A stretch of DNA of 64,000 nt, from assembly GCF_905475345.1 (NCBI RefSeq), contig NC_066587.1, positions 14,096,058 to 14,160,057 on the forward strand, read 5' to 3'. The first letter of the stretch is position 1; every line of letters starts with the position of its first letter. The notes beneath the pieces are model-generated. The model was not told where the DNA came from. It did not search any database and saw only the letters and a list, made by a program, of their open reading frames with translations. Both the position numbers and the translations under genes were made by a program. Of the stretch, positions 25,204-37,747 are shown piece by piece. This DNA comes from Vespula vulgaris (taxonomy: Eukaryota; Arthropoda; Insecta; Hymenoptera; Vespidae).

Positions 25204-25564
25204 GTATCACTCACAATTGTTCACGAACTCTTGAAATTTTTTTCATGATATAAAATCAGTGGAAAGATAGTTTTTATCAAATACTAATTATAAATGTGAA
25301 CTTGATAATTTGAGAATTAATAGTAGAATTGAAAATCATACGAAATCAATATTTTTTTACAATTTATTATTAGGAAGAATTAAAATATATTGTTGCCGTA
25401 AAATGCTAATCATGTATTAAATATAAAATTTTACTGTTTATACCTTTAAAAGTTTTTGATTTCTTAGTTGCGATTCTTCAAAATTTAGCTGCGAATTTAA
25501 AGAAGCTTGAGTTTTCTCAGGAACGTCCATCACAATCTTCGTTGTTACTATGTCTATTATATTT
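24755..25564 (-). CDS. Candidate small coiled-coil protein, unrecognised
   Basis: Not recognised. Minus exons 25444-25564 and 24755-24874 join in phase 0 with good splice sites. From ATG 25530 the product is 68 residues, MDVPEKTQASLNSQLNFEES and on to EEELQQIASIYRKRLQKRSS. It is charged, with regular Leu spacing and no glycine after the start, as in a short coiled-coil or helical subunit. The frame is open back to the exon edge, so a longer N-terminus is possible, but the open frame at 25672-25890 does not splice to it in a matching phase. More probably a non-coding exon ends near 25640 (ATG|GTAATT donor). Its codon content looks coding. It is interlocked with the plus-strand candidate. Confidence 0.5.
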
Positions 25565-25671
25565 CTGCGAATTTTAATTAATAATTATATATCGTTACTT
25601 AAATCAATTTATGTCATATAAATACTATATAATCAATTACCATAGTGTCATGTTTTTTATTTTACAAATAT

Positions 25672-25894
25672 TCAATATACACTTTTATCAATATCATTTT
25701 TTTTATTAACAGTTAATTTTTGTAATAATTTTATGAAATTATTAAAAGACCCTCTAATATGGTGTCCTTTATTAAGGGTGGCATTGAAACACTGTAACGT
25801 AACTAGTAACGTTGGTAACGATGATCGATATTTATGTGGTAAAAAATTTTTACAGTTTAATACTTTACCGACATCACATTTTAGATGCAAATAA
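25672..25894. other. Segment open on both strands, possible exon
   Basis: A minus-strand frame of 72 codons (25672-25890) lies opposite a plus-strand frame that follows a TTTTATTAACAG acceptor (exon start 25713) and stays open to TAA at 25892-25894. Composition is less AT-rich than its surroundings. Neither frame joins the neighbouring candidate exons in matching phase, so I cannot choose a strand. It may be the 5' exon of the minus coiled-coil gene. Confidence 0.25.
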
Positions 25895-26126
25895 TGAATT
25901 AAATATGAATTATAAGACTAGTTAAAATAAAGCAAATAATGATATTAAAATGAATATAATTTTAAAAAAATTTTCATAAAAATAAAAATCTTTCAATGCT
26001 AAAATAATTTTAATTTAAGAATTGTATTAAACACAAATGCGTTTCTATGGTGTTAATATATATTATATATTTCTAATACACATGAAATTATGTGTAAAAT
26101 ATATTCATTATCTCTAAATAAATACG

Positions 26127-29100
26127 TTATGTTTGATCATCTATAGATTGCGATTTAGGCTGTAAAAAAAATATAGTGTATGAAAAAAAAGAAAATAATT
26201 TCACATTATATAAAATTCATAAGAACTTACCATTATATAAATATGACTTGGTAATGAACGTTCTAGCATTTCCGAAAGGCGTCCTTTACTTAATTTATGT
26301 TCTTCATCTGAAAATATGTAAAAAAAATATGTAAAAGATAATTAAAAAGATATAAAATATATTTACTAAATTGTTGCATATTACCAGTAGGTACAGTTAG
26401 AGATAATATAGGTAATGCCACGAGTCCAGCAACGAGTGGACGTAAAATCCACTCTACTCTTCGTTCATTTTTTGGGAGAATATAAATATCAACCTAGAAA
26501 AAACACAAAGTTAAGTGATCATATTGATAAGAACAATCAATATGAATTTACCTGTTTTTGTCCAGCAAACATAAATGCGTCACTAGCTTCCATTGTTAAG
26601 CGTAACGTGATCAAATAATCAGAATGATTTTGTATAATGTATGATATGTAAAGTGGTGTGCATACCCAACCATGAGCTGGTAATTTAGTTTCTAAACTAA
26701 TGACTGCATCTTCTATCCACAATGGAGCTAATGTTACACTACTACTAGTTTCTGATGCAGTCTCATCATTCGCACTAAAAATAAAATGTGTGTTTTAATA
26801 ATAATTTATTATTAAATAAAATGAATCTCCCTAAGAATTATTTACCGTATCCATTTAATGGTATACACTCCTATACTGACAGGTTGCTCACTGCCAGCTT
26901 TAGCTATTAAGCAATATACATCTGTACCTGCTTCACCATCAGAAAGTACTGTTCCTGCTAAAATACTACCTTCATTTTGATTATTTTCCTTTTGTATCAG
27001 TTCTCCCTTTATAAAAAAAAAAAAATAATATTTTTATACTATAATAATAATAAAATAAAAGATGTATAACTTACCAACTCAATTGAAGTATCAAGAATTT
27101 TTATTGGACAAGGTGATGTACATGAAATATGTGGCATGACAACAAAAGGCTCGTGAATAAAACCTTTTGTCAATGGTTCTAAAAGACTAGTACAAAATCG
27201 TGTAGTTACTTCAAATGGTTTACTAACTGGTATAGAATGTACAATTTCTTTGCTTCCTTTTATTTCATTTGGATAACAATATTCTACCTGTTACAAAAAC
27301 TTTCTTATAATTGCTATTATTAATACAATTCATTATAATGGTTCATATGATTTTACATACTTTTATGATAATATTTCTGTTACCCACTTTATGTGCTCGC
27401 ATATATACAGTTTTTTCAATTATACAATTTTTACCTGTTTTTTCTATTTCAATTAATACCTGTGATTGTTTAGTTAACATTGTCATACTTAAATCAGCTA
27501 AAACAGTTTGTTATTATTACAGTACAAATTAAAAATATATTTTGCGTTAAATATTTTTCGAACACTTACTTGACTGTTCATTGTTTCCATCCATTTGAAA
27601 ACCAACATGCAAGGATGCTACAGTAATATAGTCTTCAGCAGTTACATGTATTATAATAGGTACCCATTCTCCTAATAATGCAGGATTATTAGATTTTGCA
27701 CTTATATTAACATCACTTTCTTTCCTTTTTATTTCTGTTGTTATTAACGGTTTTATCGTTTCGAATTTCCCACTACTGTTTAAACAATTCCATAATATAT
27801 ATATATATATCTATATACATATACTTACACATACCACATACAATATTGTATAGAGTATATATATACATGCACATTATAAACATTACGTACTGTAATAATT
27901 GTATTTCAGGATACAAACGATGTAAAAGATTTGTTTCTTTCCCTGCAGCCGGAAATCTTAGAACAATACAACATTGAGTTTCATTTCCCATAAATAATGT
28001 GACTGTACCAATACGAATTTCACTACTATCACATAAAGAAGGTGCTCCAAATTGACCATAAAATTTTTTGATTTGATTACTAGAGAATACAAGATCAACA
28101 TTATTATGCTGAGGAATAGCAACTACAATTTCTGTATTGAAACCAGGGCTGTTGATTGTTACAGACACCTTAGAAAACTCTATACTCCCAGAAAATGAAT
28201 TTCTGTAATAAACATTATGTAATAATTACTATTAAGTATATGATTAAAAATACTAAGATATAAAATTTAATAATTACCTTATAATTACTTCAATCATAAC
28301 ATCTTCATCAACTATATATCTTGGTTTCAAAAATTGTGCTTTAACATCTATAAATGAAGTCATATTATTATCATCAATTGTAAACATAATTGGTTCTTGT
28401 CGATTTAATTCTAATTTCCATTTTTCTAATGCAACACGTTTTAGATCATCTGGTAAATCTGGTTCCGGATGCGGTGGCCGTTTCTATATTATACATATCA
28501 ATAAAAAAAATTGTTAATATTTATCCTTAATAAATATTATAATAAAAACTAATATTTTTACCTGAAGAATATTAATAATATTTGCATAAACAATAGTTTG
28601 TTGATCTTTAGTAAATGTTGTAGAAGGTCCTAAAGCTTCAAAAGATAAAGTGAGGTAGTCTTGAATGCTTGTGGATAAATATGCAGCTCGTAAAGCATTT
28701 TTTATGATATCTGTGAGCAAGACGGGCCATCTCTCCCCATGATACTCCCATAACATGTGCATCAATAATCTGACCAATCAAATTTTATGATTTTGACGTT
28801 AACACAAGAAAACTATCTAGAGAAAATAATGTCAAGATCAATTTTTGACTACCGAATATTACAAAAGGATAATAAACCTCTCGAAATTTGTCAACAAAAG
28901 ATACTAATACAAGCAAAAATATAACTTACGTAAGAACTTTTCCATAGTCTCGGGAATTATAATATTCTTCAGCCATCTGTACAACTATAACAATAAATAG
29001 ATTTTTTTTGATATATATATATATGTGTGTGTGTGTGTGTAGGTATATTTAACTGAAAAATAAAAAGATAAGAAATAAAGAGGATATATATTATACCTAA

Positions 29101-30940
29101 TGATCTGCGCATTCTAGGACATCGATATATTTTAAACTGAGAAATTGCATTTCCCAGCAAACCTATGATTATCATCTAAAACAATAATAAATAAAAATTA
29201 TCACAACTTATTGTATTCATGAAAGTCTTGTTAAATACATCAAACTTACAGAATGATTTACAGTTGTTTTCTCTTTATATTGTAATGCTTGTACAGCAGC
29301 TGCTTCTTTAACAGTATCTAGTGGTTCTACATTTAATTTTCCAGAACGCCATGGCCGTTGTCCATAAAATTCAAGTTTTTCTTCCCCAGCTAATGGATCT
29401 AGATCTGGGTAACTATTTACATTCTATAACATTATTTTTTAAAAGTTATTATTAGATAAAACATAATATTATTCAATAAATTATTATTACATACTTTACA
29501 TAACTCTTTACATGCCGATTGTCTCAAGCTTGCATGTTGTGCAGCTAGTTGATAATAATATCCAGGATGTTGAGTTTGGACTGCAGGAAGACCTTGTCGA
29601 ATTGCATCATCAAATAATTCTGCAAATGTTGAAAACTGGTTACTCATCCAAGCATGATGCTCAAATATCAATTCCTTTGGACCAGTTTTTAGTTTAAACC
29701 TGTATGTGTAAAAATAATTATTTGAATTGATTTTTTTTTTAATATTATTTATAAATTTTATAAATATTTCAGAAATATTTCTAACCTTTCTGTGTGAAGT
29801 CTAAACTGTGCTATAGCATCTTTTGGAAGGTTTAAACTAAACATTATCTTGCATATTTTATAGTTTATAAAACCAGCAATAGTTTTTATTTCCAATGCAT
29901 TAGTGTCTACCATTCTTATTTCAAAGAGATTATGATATGCTTGGACGTAATGTCTGTAAAAAAATAATATAAATTGATTGAGATCAAATAAAAAAATATT
30001 TATATTGGGATTCTTACTTTTGAGGTTGATCTTGCTTTAATTCATTTAGGAATCCCATTTTAAATTGATGACGTACAAACAAATACTGATGAACAGTTTT
30101 ATTTAATTGATCGCGGTGACTTCTAATAATACGATATTCGTGATGATAGAAATTTTGTGCCAACTGATAAAATGCAGTCTCCAATCTGTTAAAAAAAAAA
30201 CATATCATTAAGTTTAATAATATATATAAAAATAAAATATTTCTGATATTATACCTAGATATATATCCTGATAAATGATCACCATGTGGTAATACATAAA
30301 GTAAATTAGGTGGTAATTCACAAGCACCACATAAGGCAGTTGCTCGTTCTGTTGCCACTATATCTTCAGAATCTGGAGGAGGTGGTACATCACATTGTAT
30401 CAATACAAGTGCTACTTTTGTACTTCTACCTTCTAAGGCAGCTCTATTAAAAGACATGTTATATGTTTTAGTTAAAATTCTAATATAAATCATTGTATAT
30501 ATTACCTGAGTGATTGTATTCTTGAGGCACATTCTATCTTTTTTTCGTTCCACAATGGATCATTCCAATCCAAATCATAAAAAACTACAACTACTGCTGG
30601 AATTTCATTAAGATATTTGTTCATCCAATTACGTTTTAAGATTCCTTTAGGAATATACCATTCATATGAATTTCTCTGTAAAAAAGATTCTTTATTATAA
30701 ATTTAGAACTTATATATAAATACAATAAAATAACGTATGTATGTACACCTTTGGTTTAACAGTAGGAAATTCATGTTTTGGTCCTAATAACTTAAATTGA
30801 ACAGTAGTACCATCCGGTCTGCGATTATTACTAAATGCATCCCAAATGGATCGATGGATAGTATTTGCTACATCTAAACCCGATAGTCCGATCAGAGCTA
30901 ATGGTTTAGCAGTCAATTCTGATGGTAGATCAAACATCAT
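26127..30940 (-). CDS. TRAPPC11: TRAPPC11 (foie gras/gryzun), TRAPP complex subunit, twenty coding exons
   Basis: A subunit of the TRAPPIII tethering complex that acts in ER-to-Golgi traffic and autophagy. Minus exons: 30749-30940, 30506-30675, 30255-30443, 30018-30185, 29786-29953, 29495-29699, 29250-29423, 29097-29175, 28930-28984, 28562-28769, 28278-28483, 27891-28202, 27570-27775, 27460-27497, 27075-27287, 26846-27006, 26552-26774, 26385-26493, 26231-26307, 26127-26159. Every junction agrees in phase; 1061 residues (human 1133). Family landmarks: N-terminal LPSELTAKPLALIGLSGLD, VVVVFYDLDWNDPLW, the foie gras helical domain (about 230-500) with LETAFYQLAQNFY and HPGYYYQLAAQHA, RPWRSGKL, and a beta-rich gryzun C-terminal half. 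A non-coding leader exon is likely above 31143 (donor GTATGATT; acceptor at 30951). Exon 14 is only 38 nt and the last exon 33 nt. Head-to-head with RASA1. Confidence 0.96.
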
Positions 30941-32136
30941 TGATTTACTGCTAACATAAAAATATAGTCAAATAACTATGTATATATTTTATCTATTTCA
31001 TAAATTTAAATGAAAACTATATATATATGTATGTATATATATATATAAATAATTAATTTGTAAGTATATATATTTGCATATATCATTTAAAAGAAAAGGA
31101 AATGCAACTTGGATTATTTTTTGTAATAGTAAATAATCATACTTTGCCTGTTGACAGTAAGGTGTATTTGATCATTCAATAAGATATTGCAGTTTTGTTT
31201 TTTACACACAGGACAAACACTAGTATATACTTTCTTTGACAGATTATATTAAAAATTAACGACAAATCACGATAACTGCACTCATTTTCTATTTCTGCAT
31301 CATATTCTGTATTATCGACAATACGGCGGAACTAAATAGTAGCGTTCTAATAATAATAGGAATAAAAACTAAAAATCGTTACTTATATCATTGAATTAAA
31401 CTCGAATATTCGTTTAAAACTGTATAATTAAAAAATGAAAATGAAATTAAACATAATTAATCAGATTAGTTATTTACTTTGTATAAAAAAGATTGCATTA
31501 TAAGAGGTATCGATTGCGTCTACTTAATCGATCTGAACGCATAGAGAATCTGCGTACTATTATCGAAATCAAGATTTATATATTTATACTTTCCATTGTT
31601 GATATATTTTAATAATGTACTTACATTATAAAGATACAAAAAAAAAAAATGTAATATCAGTGGATAACTTAAGATAATAAGAATCTTTTTTATTCAAAGA
31701 TTGAGTTGCTATTCCGGAAGACGTTTACCAGAAATGTATGTAATTAAATAGGATAATGTACATATAAATATTATAGATATATCATTAATAAAGTCTCTTT
31801 ACGACCACTAACGTTAAATATATTTTTAGGGAATTTGAGAAGAATAAAGTTGGTGACATTGTTCTGGGTATCAAATCGTAACGTATTCTATGGGAAGTTG
31901 ATTCGCTGTATACAATCTGACATTTTCTGATGAAGATCTTCTCTTGGTTGTCTGTGTTTTGGGGTAGCGTGTGCGGTAGTAAAATGGCAGCCTGGAAACG
32001 TCAATACATTTTATATCGATAAAAGCCTATCTTTGTAAATAGATGTAGAAAGAAAGGGTGCAATAAGACGAATGCTGTTTACTTAAGACTTCGAATTTTT
32101 AATAAACGTGTGTGTGAACGAGTGCATGTTGATAAA
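30941..32136. promoter_or_regulatory. Divergent spacer between TRAPPC11 and RASA1
   Basis: About 1.2 kb holding both 5' ends: a probable non-coding TRAPPC11 leader exon from 31143 upward, and the RASA1 5' UTR just below 32137 with a CG-containing patch at about 31890-32000. No TATA box or initiator can be named with confidence. Confidence 0.5.
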
Positions 32137-35100
32137 ATGGCAGAATTTGTACGTGGAGGACCTAGTGTATCGAATAACACTAAGGTACGCATATACGTTT
32201 ATATTATTCGTTTGAAATTATTTAGATTTTTATTCGAAGAAAGAACTTCTTTTATTGAATGAAAGACAAAGTAAAGAGAAATTTTCACCTTTTCAAAGTC
32301 TTTATTTTTTACACGATAAAAATTAGCTATTATTAATTCTCACTTGGAGTTCTTTTTGATTCATTGTTCAATGTTCATAAAATTTTCGTTATTTACTATT
32401 TAGATAAATTTTTGAATAATAGGATAAAGTGACTTTGTATAAATATCCTATGTCTTCAGAAAAACATATATGTATATCTCTTTGTGTTACCCTTTGTATT
32501 ATTTACATTATTTTATTGTATCAATGACAAATAAGTTAATATAAGTATTATATTAAGCATAATATTTTAACTTTTTTGTATTATATTTACTGTACCAATT
32601 TAGAAATGTGAATAAATTAGAATATTTAAATATTTGAACTAAAATCTTATTATTACATATTCTTTATAATTTGTTCCTGTATTATATATATATATTTTTT
32701 CCCCTTTTTTTATAGATGGATCATAGTAGTAAAGGCGGTTCACCTAGTACTGGAAGTGAAGATGGTGGGCAGAATGAATCTTTGAATGTGGAAAATGAAT
32801 TTGATCCTTTCTTAGAAAATATACCTGATGACATACAGGATACAGAAGAACCTGACAGTGCAAATGCTACATTGTTAACTGCTCCTCCAGAAAATCAGTG
32901 AGATTATTTTATTTTTCTTATCATTAAATTTGCATGGTATTTAAGATTATTTTATTCGCTAGTAAAATATTTATAATTGGATAATAATTCATATATCATT
33001 TTTTTTAATATTAATATTTGTATTAACAAGTTAATTATCTATAGATGGTATCATGGAAGATTAGACAGATTCACTGCAGAAGAAAGATTATGGGATGCTA
33101 GTAAAATGGGCAGTTACTTGGTTCGTGAAAGTGATAGAAAGCCTGGTAGTTACGTACTATCTTATTTTGGAAGAACTGGAATTAATCATTTTCGAATTAC
33201 GGCTGTGTGTGGAGATTATTATATTGGTAGGATCACATACTTCATTAGGAATAACATCAGTGCAAGTGTACTCTTGATGCAAGTTATATTTCATATAGAT
33301 TTTGTGATATCATTTAAAATACTGTCTTTTTATGTAAATATGAATGGTGTTAAAGAGCAACAATATATTTTGCAGGAGGTCGTCAATTTAATAGTTTATC
33401 AGACCTTGTTGCTTATTATACTCATTGCTCGGATCTTTTAAAGAGAGAAAGACTTATACATCCAACACCTCCACCTGAGCCTGTGAATGACAAAAAGAGG
33501 ATAGTTGCGATATTGCCATATACAAAAATGCCTGATACGGATGAATTAAGTTTCCAAAAGGGCGATATATTTTTTGTTCACAATGATATGGGTGATGGCT
33601 GGTTATGGGTTACTGCCCATAGAACTGGAGAACAGGGGCTTATCTTCCGGGAATTAGTAGAGGATTTGGATGACTCTATAGATCCAAACACCGTATTTTC
33701 TTGGTTCCATCCAAATGTTACAAAAAGTGAAGCTGTTGATATGTTGGTGAAAGCAGGTCCTGGAAGTTTTTTGGTACGGAAATAACTATATTAGCTTAAT
33801 AGTAATTTTAATATTATCTTACTATTGGCATTCAATTTCTTTAATAAATTTTATATAAAGGTTCGACCATCTGATAACAGTCCAGGAGATTATTCTCTTT
33901 TCTTTCATATTAATAATCAAATACAAAGATTTAGAATAGAGAAGAAAGGTGTGAGATATCTTATGGGTGGTAGAACTTTCGAATGTTTGGATGCTGTTAT
34001 AAATAGGTAATTGTATTTTCTTTATAATGAATTATTTTTTTCATTATTTTTAATAATTTATTACTAATAATGTTACAGATATCGAAAGGAACAAATAGTG
34101 GAAGGACATACGTTAGTCCAAGCAATGGTGACTGAGCCTGATGGAAGTGTGAGAGTCAATAGAGAAGTACAACACGCAGAAAAAATTTATGCAACTCTTA
34201 GAGAATGTCGTGAGCAATCTGGCGTAAAGAAAAATAAAGGAATAAAAATGCAGGGTTATTTGGAAAAAAAGTCAGAGAAAAACAAAAAATGGAAAGCATT
34301 GTATTTTGTACTTTTAGTAGATGCTACTGATACACACCTCTATTTATATGACAATCCTAAGAGAACAAAACCAAAAGGTCTCATTGATTTAAGCTGTGCT
34401 TATTTATACCAGGTAATTTGTACACTGCGCTGAAATAAGAGTATTTCAGATATATATTTTATAGGGTATTAAGTTAGGATTTTGACTAAAAAAACTAACG
34501 ATATTAAGATATTTCATATAAATTGGTGCATGAATCAGTACGTAATATTTCACCATATCGCTGAAATATAGTTTTTTTAGGTCCATGAAAGTGTGTTTGA
34601 TAGGCCTCATTGCTTCCAATTAGTTGAACGTGCTTTACCATGTTTGGCCACGATAACTTATCTGGCTGCTCCAAATTCGGAAAATGCTTTAGATTGGATT
34701 AATGCCTTGAAACCATTATGTGTATCACAACTTACACGTGCACCGAAGGTTGCTCGTCTCCGCGAATTGCGTTCATTACATCTGCACATTCTAGACGCGC
34801 ATAGACTTCCATATAAGCTAGTACCAAACCCATTCATCATAGTGGCTCTAAACAACGTAAAAGTTGCACGCACGAAGGTTAAGACTGGATTACATCCACT
34901 CTGGGATGAAGAATTCATTCTGGAGTACGTATGCGAAAGTTGAACTAAACGATTAAAAAATTTGATAAAATACAATCATGGCGATGCTCTTATTGTAAGT
35001 TACTTAACAGGGATGTGCCACCAGACGTTATGTCATTTTCCCTGACATTATACAACAAAGGCAAACGCAGTAAAGATACGGAAGTTGCGGAATTAACAGT

Positions 35101-36755
35101 AGAGCTGTCCAGTCTAACTAATGGAGAAGAAATGGATGAATGGTATCCATTATCAGGCGTCACACCAATTGGAGAGTGGGGAGCATTACGATTACGTTTG
35201 AGGTAAATAATATATGTATAGCGTATATCGCGAGGAATTGTATAATTTTAATATATTTATGGTCTAATTCTAGGTATAGACATGATTTGGCGATGCCTCC
35301 AGAAGAATATAGTCCTCTACAGGAATTATTGTTAGATCCAGAACTTCATGTAGTTAGGGCTTTGGCAGATGTGTGTCATCTTGATAGAGTACCATTAGCC
35401 AATAGTCTTCTTCGAATATTCAGGTATTTGTATCTCCAATTATTGTTAACATTCTATGATTATATTAAAAACATTATGAATAATCAATTATCTTTTAGAC
35501 ACGAGCGAAAGGAAGCTGATCTCTTACGTTCTTTGAATCAAGCAGAAGTTGGTATTAAGAAAATAACGTATAAATTGATATTAATACATTGCTATCATTT
35601 TTTATTATATTATTATTTAGGTGGATAAAGAAGATGAAACACCTACTCTATTTAGAGCTGCCAGCCTCACAACGACTTTAATGGATTTATATATGAAATC
35701 AGTTTGTACTTCGTTTTTGAAAGCTGCTTTGCGCGATACCATCGTAAAATTAATCGAAAGTAAACAGAGCTGTGAATTGAACCCTACTAAAATGGATTCA
35801 CCTGAAGATGCATGTAGCAATGCTGAATTTTTATTACAAGTGTGTTAAAATTTTGATACTTTCTAATATATAACGAATAATATAACGAACTATGTAATTT
35901 TTAACAAAAATTTAATTAGGTTTTGGATGAAGTGACATTAAGCATTTTTACAAGTCCCGATGCTTGTCCAAAAACTCTAAGATATATTTGCGGTTGCTTA
36001 CAAAGAGCTGTTGTTGCAAAATGGCCACACGAAAGATTAGTCAGGACACGAGTAGTCAGTGGGTTTATATTTTTACGTTTACTTTGTCCTGCTATTTTGA
36101 ATCCTAGATCATTCAATTTGATAGCAGAGCCTCCGCCTCCAACGGCAGCAAGGTAACGATGCATATGTTGTATGCATGTTATGTTTCATAGATTTATTTT
36201 TTTCTTTTCTTTATATAAAATTATTGCGTAGATCACTAGTGATGGTGGCAAAATGTTTGCAAAATTTGGCTAATTTGGTAGAATTTGGTGGGAAAGAGCC
36301 ATATATGGAAGTTGTAAATCCTTTTATTCTCAAAAATAAGGAACGAATGGTCGTGTTTCTCGATCAGTTGTCCGTGAGTCCTATTATAATTTATATTAAT
36401 TAGTACATGTCATTATTAAGAGAAATGTATTATGATTAATATAATACTTTATTATATTTAGAATGTAACTGAAAAACCAGAATCTGAAGGCGCCGATCCA
36501 AGAAGTAAAAGTACTTGCGTCTCGGATACTGCAAGAGATCTGGCGACATTACATCACATCTGTGTTTCTCATTTAAAGGAGCTTCAAGTTTTGTCGAAAA
36601 CACAAGTAAGCTCGATTAAAGCTTTTATTAAAAATATTATATAGAAGAAATTTTATGGAAATTTACGCTTTTTACAGCCAACAATAAAGCAATTGGTAAC
36701 AGTGACTGAAATGCTCAGCAAGCACAAACAAAAGTACATGGAAATGATACGGTAG
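32137..36755 (+). CDS. RASA1: RASA1, p120 RasGAP (vap orthologue), fifteen coding exons
   Basis: A Ras GTPase-activating protein that docks on phosphotyrosine receptors and speeds GTP hydrolysis by Ras. Exons: 32137-32184, 32716-32897, 33045-33226, 33376-33773, 33861-34006, 34079-34412, 34581-34924, 35011-35202, 35274-35423, 35499-35547, 35621-35839, 35920-36152, 36232-36373, 36462-36605, 36678-36755. Phases all agree; 946 residues. Domain order: acidic N-terminus; SH2 (about 78-165, WYHGRL, YLVRES); SH3 (about 178-235, ILPYTKMPDTDELSFQKGD); second SH2 (about 248-335, FLVRPS); PH (from about 376, MQGYLEKKSEKNKKWKALYF); C2; RasGAP. The arginine finger is in TPTLFRAASL (Arg about 687) and the stabilising FLRLLCPAILNP follows (Arg about 801), so catalysis should be intact. 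The exon 10 donor is a weak GTTGGT. AATAAA at 37046-37051. Confidence 0.97.
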
Positions 36756-37250
36756 TGCTAAAGCCATTAACTATGAACAATGCCAAACACAATAAAACCT
36801 TTACAGACTTTCATGACGGATTCAGTAGTATTTAATAAGTATAATTAAGTGATATAAGTAATTAAACGTACAGACTGACGTGCCATATATATTACTGTAT
36901 ACACACAAGCCTACATTTACTATTTCATATGTAATTAGAGGATAGCTTCTATAAATAGTTATAACGACAGTAATACGATAGTGATATAGTTACATACAGA
37001 ACCATACAGGCGTATAATGATTTTATATTTACTTAGGTGCTCGAAAATAAATACAAATTAAAGTAGCAGTTTTCTTAAATTTTCTTCCTATTTCCAATCC
37101 CTCGATTAAATGAATTTCTTAAATATAAAACTCGAAATAAACAAGTTTTTTAAAATAGTTTTGAAACTGGTTATCAAATAAATTATTCGTGAATTTAAAT
37201 TTGTGCGCGCTTTTATATTTTGTTTTAAGATACAAAAATCTATTATAAGA
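36756..37250 (+). other. RASA1 3' UTR and short intergenic gap
   Basis: AT-rich sequence after the stop codon, with AATAAA at 37046-37051 followed by an A/T-rich stretch. No other feature is seen before the CCAAT-containing segment. Confidence 0.6.
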
Positions 37251-37467
37251 GAACGCATATCATTTGTCTATTAACTTCCAATGAGAAAGCGAAGTTTGTC
37301 CAATCGACCAATCAGAATTGTACACAGTTTAATCGAAGTTGGTTTTATTATCCGTTAACAGTTGGGTTAATTCGTTGGCAGCGTTAACTGCCAAATTGAA
37401 TTTTGCATTTTTTGTTAGTTTTGTGATGATTGTGCAGTATAATTTTCATATAACTACTAGTGTATAG
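37251..37467 (+). promoter_or_regulatory. CCAAT-containing promoter and non-coding first exon candidate
   Basis: Two CCAAT motifs lie close together (GTCCAATCGACCAATCAG, about 37299-37316). They are followed by an unremarkable transcript-like segment that ends TGTATAG at a GTAAAT donor (37468). The segment has no long frame, as expected for a 5' UTR exon. Function is inferred from motif order and from the exon-like sequence at 37669. Confidence 0.35.
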
Positions 37468-37668
37468 GTAAATATGTTTTCATTACAGACAAATAATACA
37501 GTTTTTTCAACTATTATTCGATAAATAACCATACATGTGCGTATAATATACATCGTATTTTGTAGATATGCTTCTCATAACGAACTTTTTCTAGAATTTT
37601 ATCGTGATAAATCTATAACAAAAATTGACGTTACTGTGAAAAAACAAGTAAATTAATTTCATTTGCAG

Positions 37669-37747
37669 ATTATCGCGGTATATCGAGTGGATGATTTATA
37701 CGGAAGGTGAAAAATCGTTCGAAATGAAAAAATTGCGGCATATCGAT
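37669..37747 (+). CDS. Candidate first coding exon of a gene running right
   Basis: An ATTTGCAG acceptor at 37668 and a strong GTAAGT donor at 37748 bound a 79-nt exon. From ATG 37691 it reads MIYTEGEKSFEMKKLRHID in phase 0 up to the donor. Not recognised. It may equally be a second 5' UTR exon with a chance ATG. No downstream partner exon is identified in this window, which fits a long intron. Confidence 0.35.
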
